Below, one piece after another: positions 47,101-56,206 of a DNA stretch of 64,000 bases. The notes beneath the pieces were generated by a model. That model saw nothing but the letters and a program-made list of their open reading frames with translations, was not told where the DNA came from and did no database searches. The DNA is from Chimonanthus salicifolius (lineage: Eukaryota; Streptophyta; Magnoliopsida; Laurales; Calycanthaceae). The position numbers were made by a program, and so were the translations under genes. Location of the stretch: positions 45,429,222 through 45,493,221 of the forward strand of contig CM023540.1 of NCBI GenBank assembly GCA_013350335.1, read 5' to 3'. The stretch's first letter is position 1, and the number at the start of each line of letters is the position of its first letter.

Positions 47101-50100
47101 CCAGGAGAAAGGTGCATACAAGATGTCTTTCCTAGGCTATATATGATTGCTAGGAACAAACAAGCCCTAGTCCATGATTGTTACAAGATAAAAAAGGGCA
47201 ATGTCTCTTGGCAACTAGATTTCAGAAGAAGTTTGAGGGTTTTTGAACATGATAGTTTCAATGAGCTGAAAGCCTTGTTAGGGGAGTTCCCTTTTTCCAC
47301 AGAGGAGGAGGATGAGTTACTATGGGTTGGTGACCCTCGGAGGCCTTCTCAGTTAAGTCAATGATTGATCTGCCTCTTAATCAACATAACAAGGAGGACC
47401 ATATATCTTGCCTACCTAGGAGGATCTTGGCCCCCAGAGGGTACAGACGATCATGTGGTGTGCTTTGAAAGGGAAGGTGCTCTCTAGAATGGCATTCAAT
47501 AGGAGAGGACTCCTTAGTTCATATGACGATCTACATTGTATACTATGCAGACATGTGGAGGAGGGTATAGATCATTGTTCGCAGAATGCCCAGTGACTAG
47601 ACAATTGTGGGCAAGTTTTGCAAACCTGATGGGAGTATCATGGGTATTCGATAAGACTTGTGGGAGAATCATCCAATCTTGGTTCCTTTCGAATCTCGGA
47701 CCTAAGATGAAGCCCCGCCTGGTCCACCATTCTAGCGGTGATCTTATGGTCCTCGTGGAAGGAAAGGAATTCCAGGGTTTTCGAGAACAAGGAGTCAGAC
47801 GAGAGCAAAATTCTTCAAAAGGCAACATGGAGGCTTTGTACATGGCTCCTATCGGGGAAAGAGCTTAAAGGCTTCAAAAAGATGGACTTTTAAAGCTCAT
47901 GGGAGGGTTTTTTAAGCAGAAGCTGAGGAAGATCAGAGCTCAAACCTCTTGGTTTCCTTCTCAACCTGGAACTTACAAATTTAATTGATGGGGTAGCAAG
48001 AGGAAAACTGGGTCCGGCAAGTATAGGAGTTCTTTGTGATTGCAATGGTAGAACATCCATAGTCTTTTCCAAGCCTGTAGGACGAAGGGATTCAAATGAG
48101 GCAGAACTTTTAAGTATTAGGAGAGCTTTGTTCTTATGATTTTCATCAGGGCAGGGGAAACTAATGATTGAAGGGGACTCGGCAAACACAATCGAGTGGG
48201 CAAAAGGGTTAAAATGGCTCCCTTGGAAATTGATCACAATTGTAAGGGAGATTAGGGCGTTGTATTTGGGTTGTGAGATTTCTTTTGCATTAATCAGGAG
48301 ATCAACAAATGGAGTGGCTGGTTTCTTCGCAAAGAATGGGGTGGGCTCCACCAATGCAGACATTTTTTACCTTTGAGATCTCCATCAGGCGCGGGGGAGA
48401 TGTTTGTCATGTTACTGAGTGTTTTTAGATATTTGGATATATGTATTTTTCTTTTTTCTTATAGCCTTTGGTTTTAACCCTCTGTAGACCCGATGCAGCT
48501 GTTCTTTGTATCTGTTCCTTTTCTATTAATATGTTCTCTCGTTGTTACTGCTAAAAAAAGAGATTCCAATAAAGTAGAGTTGTTGGTCATTAAGAGAGCC
48601 CTGACTCTATGGTTGGGGGCAACGGCCAAGGTAAGCTAGTCATTGAAGGAGATTCGGCGAATGCAATCAAGTGGTCAAGGGGATTGAAACGACGCCCTTG
48701 GAAACTAGTGATAGTGGCTAGGGAGATCAGTGCATTGTGTGCTGGGAGAGAGGTCTCCTTTTCTCTCATTAGGAGATCGGTAAATAAAGTTGCCGACTTT
48801 CTTGCCAAGTGGGGGTTAGACAGAGATTAGGATGAGACACTTTTGTGGGATCTCATGAGTTGAGACTCCTATATGGGGATCTTTCATTGTTTTTATGGAG
48901 AAGGGGCTCTTGCTGTATTTTGATTTGTTTGTTGTCATTTCTCGAGGTTTTCTTTTGTTTTTTTATCTTTGTATCTTCTTTTTTGGATTTGTCACTAAGA
49001 CCCCATCTCTTCTACTTTCTTTTCTTCGTTAATATATTTCGCCTCTGTTATCGCTAAAAAAAAATAGGTTCTACTTGTTTATAGTTAAACTTGTTAGTAA
49101 TCAAAGACATTAAAATAGAAAAGGTATCTTATTGGTTTGTATGTATGTAGCTACGTGTTCTCACTAAGAGGAAGTCTTCATATTGGACATATTGGCCTTC
49201 TATTGTTACTACAGTTATATTAATAAGGGCATCAATTTGACATTCTTAGTCTTAATTACGTAATCTATTTCTTGAATGATAATGTGATTCTAATTTGTAG
49301 GCTATCTAATTTCTTTTAAGTTCACCGGGTTGCTTGGTCAGATGTGATTAAGCCCAAGTCAAGGGGAGGATTAGGAATTGTCCCACTCATGGTTAGAAAT
49401 CAAGCCCTTTTGTGTAAGTGGGGTTGGTGTTTTGGGAAAGAAAGGGAGACCCTATGGGTTAGAGTTTTAACCGCTAGATATGGTTTAGAGGATATCAGCG
49501 GATGGGCTCTAGGTGAAAAAGTCGAAAAGACTGGATCTCCGATAGTTAGGGCCTGATGGAGTTTAAGTCAAGGTAGATCGGTGGTGGGAAGCATGTATAA
49601 AGGTAAAACCAGGTTATTGGTTGGTAGAGGGGACAAGACTTTATTTTGGAAGGATCTTTGGATGGGGGATAGGCCTTTAAAGGAAATGTATCCTAGACTA
49701 TACAAAATATCTAGGAACAAATTGGCCTTAGTACATGATTGCTATAAAGTTGAGTGCAATCACATTTCCTCGTACCTTGATTTTTGGAGAGAATTGAGGT
49801 CCTTTTAGAGTGGGAGTGCTAAACCAGCTAGGGGAGTTCCCTTTGTCTTTAGAAGATGGGGACAAACTCATTTGGATGGGTTAAGACAATGGTAGAATTG
49901 TTCCTTCAACAACAACATAGTGTGGATTCCCTCTCTAATTTAGCTTGGAAAAGTACTAGCTCCCCAAGGGTTCAAACTTGTGTGTAATGCGCACTAAAGG
50001 GCAACGTTCTTACTAGAATGGAACTCAAGAGGAGAGGGTTGTTGAGAGGGGAGGACGAGTATAGTTGCTCCCTTTGCAGTTACCAGTAGGAAGATGTAGA

Positions 50101-53100
50101 TCACCTCTTTGTTAATTGCCTTGTTGCCCGGAGCATATGAATAAATTTTGCTAACCTATTGGATGTTCCATGGGTCTTTGACGAACTTGTATTGGGTTAG
50201 TGGGGTCGTGGTTTCTCTCGAGATTTAGACCTAGGATGAAGGCAGCATGGAACATGATCCCAATTGTTGTCTTGTGGACCCTTTGGAAGAAGAGAAATTC
50301 CAGAATATTAGAAGGAAAACCAACTGAGGTTAGTGAGCTTTTTCAGACTGGTTAAATGGAGGTTGTGTATTTGACTTCTTTCCGGTAATGAGTTCAAGGG
50401 ACTCAAACCGTTGATTTCCTCTCGTTGTGGGAAGGTTGCATGAGCGGTGGTTAATGTAGGAAGTCAAGAACTTTAGTCATTTGGGTTCCTCCTCAACAAG
50501 ATGTCATGAAATTCAATGTGGATGGAGCTTCTAGGGGAAAATCGGGCCTAATAAGGATATGAGGTGTTCTTAGGAGCTACAGTGGCCGAACGTCTTTAGT
50601 TTTCATAGAGTCGGTGGGGATCAGGGATTCAAATGAGGCGGAATTCTTTAGTATTAGGAGAGCTCTGACCATATGGACAGTCTATGGGCATGGTAAGTTA
50701 GTGATAGACGGGGATTTGACAAATGCAATCAAATGGGCTATGGGGTTGAAGCGACCTCCTTGAAAATTGATTACCACAGTTAGGGAGATTAGGGATCTAG
50801 CTTTGAGACTTGATGCTTCCTTTGCCCAAGTCAGACACATAATCAATGGTGTGGAGGATTTCTTTGGAAAGTTTGGAGTCAACAACCTAACTTCAGGCGT
50901 GTTTTTTCTGTGAGATAGGAGGGATGGGGCCATGATGATTGTATTCGATTGTAGTTGTGCTTTTATTCTGTTTTGTATTTTTCTTTTTGTCGGTCTATTC
51001 TCTAACAATTGCCTCTCTCAAAAAACTAAAAAATAAATAAATTGCATAGAGTTCCAATTATTTTAATTCCTAATTGTCCCTCTTCTTGAATCATAAGCAA
51101 ATCAGAGCTTGACAAACCCTTCAATTCTTTTCATCATCATCTTCTAGTTTCACCATTTGACAAATGTTATTAGTAGTGTGTTTGGGAGATCAGTTTTCTA
51201 GGACCAGGGTAGACATGATTAGTTGGCTAGAAAGGGATTTTGAGAAGAAGAGGGGATAAAGGTGTTAGCTAGTTTAGAAGGGGACAAGCCTTTTGGGTCT
51301 AGATTGTTTATAGTTTAGGTTTATTAAAGCATTTTTGGACGTGATGTTATGATAATGTTTAGAGAGTTTCATCGAAGGGTTATAGTAAATGGAGGGCTCA
51401 AGAATGCATTTCTCGCTTAGAGGGAGGGTCCCTTAGAGTTGTCTCATATTAGGCCCATTAACTCGGTCGGGTGTGTTTATAAGTTGCTAGTGAAAGTTTT
51501 AGTGCAAAGGCTTAAGGTGGCGCTTAAGGATGTAATATGGGAGTTGAAGTGGCTTTTGTTGAGGATATACAAATTCTTGATGGGGTTTTGGTGGTAAATT
51601 AACTCATTGATACGAGGAAGAAGGATAAAAAATTAGAAGTTTTTCTGAAAATCAATATGGAAAAGGCCTATGATTGTTGATTGGGGTTTTGTGGATTATT
51701 TATTTAGGAGGAGGGGCTTTGGAGAGAAATGGATGAGGGCTTGTGTGGAGGATGCGTCCTATTTTTTTCTAGTCAATTGGTCCCTTATTGAGCTCATTCA
51801 GATTTACAGGGGTTTGAGACAAGGGGATCCTCTTTTACCTTTTACTTTTATATTAGTTGTGAAGGGATTAATTGGGCTAATAAGGAAAGCTAGGGAATTG
51901 GGCATTTTTAAAGGTTTTGAGGTGGTGTTGGGGGCCTGATGATTCCCATTTGCAGTTTGCCGATGATACGTTGTTGTAGATGTAGATATAATTGTTAATC
52001 ACATTTTACATGTGTTTGTTATTACAGTGGGCTTGTGGCTGGCATGGATTGTAAAATATTCAATTTCCTTTTTCGTCTCTATGATTGACTCCCTGTACTC
52101 TATATATTCATGTACTATCTCCTATGGGAGAGACAAGTAATTCAATACTCAAGAGAATTCTCTCTCTCAATTTTCTTTTCCTCCAATACTATCTCCCTAT
52201 TTTCATTCTAACATGGTATCGGCGAAGTTTTATTTTGGAGTTTTCCACCTTCTACTATCGTTTTTTCTTTTTTGGGTGTTTATCAACTTTAAGCCTCTGA
52301 AGTATCTCTCTTCCCTACGATCTTCTCCTTCATGGTGGAATCATCTTCTTGCCAGGTTCACCAATTTTTTAAGGACTGTAGGAAGCCCTGACGGCAGTCT
52401 TAGGACTGTTTCACTGAATAGGTTGAGGATCAAAGCTCTAAGGCTTATTGGTGGGCTCTAGGTGGGTTTTGGTGGTGGGGGGTGAGGTTGGTTGGAAATG
52501 CTACTAGGTTCGACCTTTGAGAGTAAAAGAGCCAAGAGAATCACATTTTGTATGACAATGTTAATTGATTAGGCGACAGCCAACCCTGGAAAACTTGGCA
52601 CTTGGATTTTACTTGCCTTGACTTGGGTGCGTTGATGCAGCAACTCCGGCCAGTCATGTTCTTATTAAATAATTAAAAATTATTATTATTATAGGGAAAA
52701 AAATAGGTACATGTATTGAAAAAAATTGCATATATAAATTTCTAAACAAAAAAATGGACACAAAACAAGGAAAATCAGTATTGGTAGTTGTACTGGGTCT
52801 GAATACCAATTACATAGCTTTCATTTTTCAACTGTAATAAGTTGTTTTGACTCTGTCAGAGCCTTGAGTCATCCAAAAAGTCAGCAAAACTCACTTGAGT
52901 CATTGTTTTATAGTATAAGGAGACTTATCCTGATTTTTTACCTGATAAAATTTAAAAACTTGTCATCTCAGATGAGTCACAAGTTGACTTCTGAGCTTTC
53001 TAACCTTGGTGATGACCAGTGACATAGCGGATACACTAGTGAGCTAACCTGTGGAAATAATGTGAAAATTCAGTAAACTATAAATTATAAACTATAAGAG

Positions 53101-56100
53101 ATAAAATATATAATAAATAATGAAAAAATGTTGCACAGAGAAAATAAAAAAGAAAAAGAAAACAACTATTGGTAAATCAAAATCACTTGAAAAAAAATAG
53201 AAATGTGAAAAACAAAAATAAGTAAATAACAGAAATAGGAATTTTGAAAAATTAAAATTTTATATGTAGATGTAATGGATGTTATTTGTCAAAGAGGAAT
53301 TTTGAAAAATCTTGTAATGAAAATTCAAAATAGTTGAAAAATAAAAGTGAGGAAATTTCTTTTGTAATTAACAAAGAAGACAAATGGTTTAATATAGAAA
53401 AATATCAAAATTTAAGAATTTTAAATGTGTAAAGGAGGATATACTTGAAAAGAATTGACGTTATCAATTTTTTATAATAAATTGATTTTGTCAATAATGT
53501 AAGGCGTGTAACCCCAATGGGTTAGCCTGACGGTCAAGATGCCCGCCTCAAGAAGCAGGGTCTTGAGTTCAATTCACACTCAACCCCAACGGCCCACTCC
53601 CCTTAGTTGCTTATCTAGTGTGTGTGAGATTGGGAGGCTTGCACATGCCCCAAGGACTAGTAGGTTAAAATTGTCCCTTGTTCCAATACAAGTGAGACAC
53701 CTGGACGACTTGGTCATAAATAAAAATAATGTAACGCATGCATAAATTTCCAAATTTAAAATTAAAAAAGCATGAGAATAGTCAATTTAAATAGAAATTT
53801 ATAACTGAATCAAATATTAAATAAAACTGACAATTTTAAACTTGAATGGCCGCCTTTTTTAAAATTAACTCTATTACAAGTCAAAATTTAGCTTAAGGAG
53901 ACTTAATTGAGGAGGAAACCAAGAAGCCGTCTGTAGGGAGACCGAATTCGAATTAAGGTAATCCACCGGAGCCAGTGATCCACCAAGCATCTCTAAACTT
54001 GATTACATCAATAACTTGAGCTTCAGGAGACACCTTTCCTTGAAAGACTCTTTTAGTCCTCTCTAACCCAATAGTGTTATCAGAAATGTGTATCCCTCGA
54101 TATTTGTCTGATCCCATGATTCATCAAGCATCTCTAAACTTGATTATATCAATAACTTGAACTTCAAGAGACACCTTTCCTTGAAATACTCTCTTAGTCC
54201 TCTCTAACCAAATAGACCAAACTGCGCTCAACAACGTCACTTTCCAAATATTTAGCACAAAGACATTGAGTCATTAGTCCAACTCAGCACACAAACTTAT
54301 CCAATTCAATCACAAATGTCAAAATCTCAATAAATAAGATAAATGGTTATAAAAAATAATAACTATTGGTATTCACATAATTACAAGTGCATAATATTAA
54401 ATTTTGCAATTATTCACTAATTAGGCAATGCCACAATTAGTTAATCAAAATATTCGTGTAACCACAATCACATCACAATAATTATTTGCTGATGATATAA
54501 ATTGATAAATAATTATTTAATCGATATAGTATATCAATTATTAATATATTATTCAATCATATAATACCATTTTTTCATCACATAATTTTTTTTTGATATA
54601 TGGAATAATATTGATTTTTAATTCATAAAGCATCATTTGATTTATTTTAATTACTTTGTGACAGAATTTGTTGTGTGAGGGGGGAAGAGAGAGAGAGAGA
54701 GAGAAATGGGGGCATGGTCAACTGTGAGAGAGTTGCCAAGAATAGGTGGGAATGTAGAAATGAAATGAAAGAGATTTGTGGCTAATAATGAGAGATGTGT
54801 CAGGTAACTTATGAGAATATTTTAAAATACTTACCATTTTTCCTCCTCTATTTTGTAGTAATTAAAAAGGGAAACATCAAAGAGGGAGAGGGGTTATTTA
54901 CAAAAAAAAATTCTTGAAGGGGGGGGGGGGGGGGGGGGGGGAGGGTTGAGGGAGCTTGAAAATAAATGAATCGGACAAGTAATTTGGGACAATTCCAAAA
55001 TACATATAGGACAAATATTTTGGGATGGAGGAAGTATAATTTAAATGATTATGAGGTTTTTTCAGACAAGAATGCTTGGATCTCGATCAACTTATGGTCT
55101 AGCCTACTGGATTGCAGTCAACTGATCCAGTTAGCCCTGTCCTAGCATTTAATTTAACTCTAAAGTATAATTCATATTGGGATTTTTAAAATTTTTTTGT
55201 GCTGATTTCCTGTTTGACACTCATCTCCTCCTTTATCATGACTTGAGAATGACTCTTGATGGAATACCAAACACACTAGAGTTTTCACTAGCCAAATATA
55301 TTGTTTAACAATGGAGGTGTTTTTACTATCTCATTGGCATGGCATCTGATCGAAGCTGAATGCTTATATTTGGTTGAACTTATTTTCTATTATTGTCTTC
55401 ACATTTTATGTACTCTTATCCTTGTTTATACTTAATTAACAATAAGCTGTTAGTCTTCACATTAGCTATTAGAGAAGTACAAGAAATGCCAAGGCTCTTT
55501 ATTTTTTTGGAACTGATTTGTGGTTTTTCTTAAATCCAGGTTGCGCAGTCAAAGCTATCATTTCTAGCTGCAGCAGAAGCAACTCCTCTCGTTGGTACAT
55601 TATCATCCTTGAGAAGAGGTGCTAGTGGGCTTATAATAATTGGACCAGAAGGGGGTTAGTATGTTATTTTATTTTATCTCTCTTTGAAGCGATCTGGAAC
55701 CAACACTAATAACTACTTCCTACTGTAAGAACATTTGAAGCATGGCATATCATTGTAAGAATGAGTAGTTATCAGCAATCTACGTGTTTTTCCTTCTGTT
55801 ACTAAACATTTTTTTATGCACAATCCAACAAGATACGAGTGTCTGAAACATATTGGACACAAAACACACTGTCATATTCTGCACAGATTCTTCTAGTACT
55901 AATTTGAACATTGTTATGCAGTTGTGATATTAGGTTTTTTCCCCTCTTATTCGGAAATCTACGTAAAGAATTGAAATGTTTGGTACTTTACTGTATGTAG
56001 TACTTTCTTGTGTTAATTTTGGATTTTTATTTAATATCATTTAAACGTTTGCTGAATGCTCTGATCCAATGTTCTAGGTCTTGCTGAATGTTACACATTA

Positions 56101-56150
56101 TACTGTTATTGGATTCTAGGGGATTACACATGTACCATACTTATCCTAGT

Positions 56151-56206
<56 letters not shown>

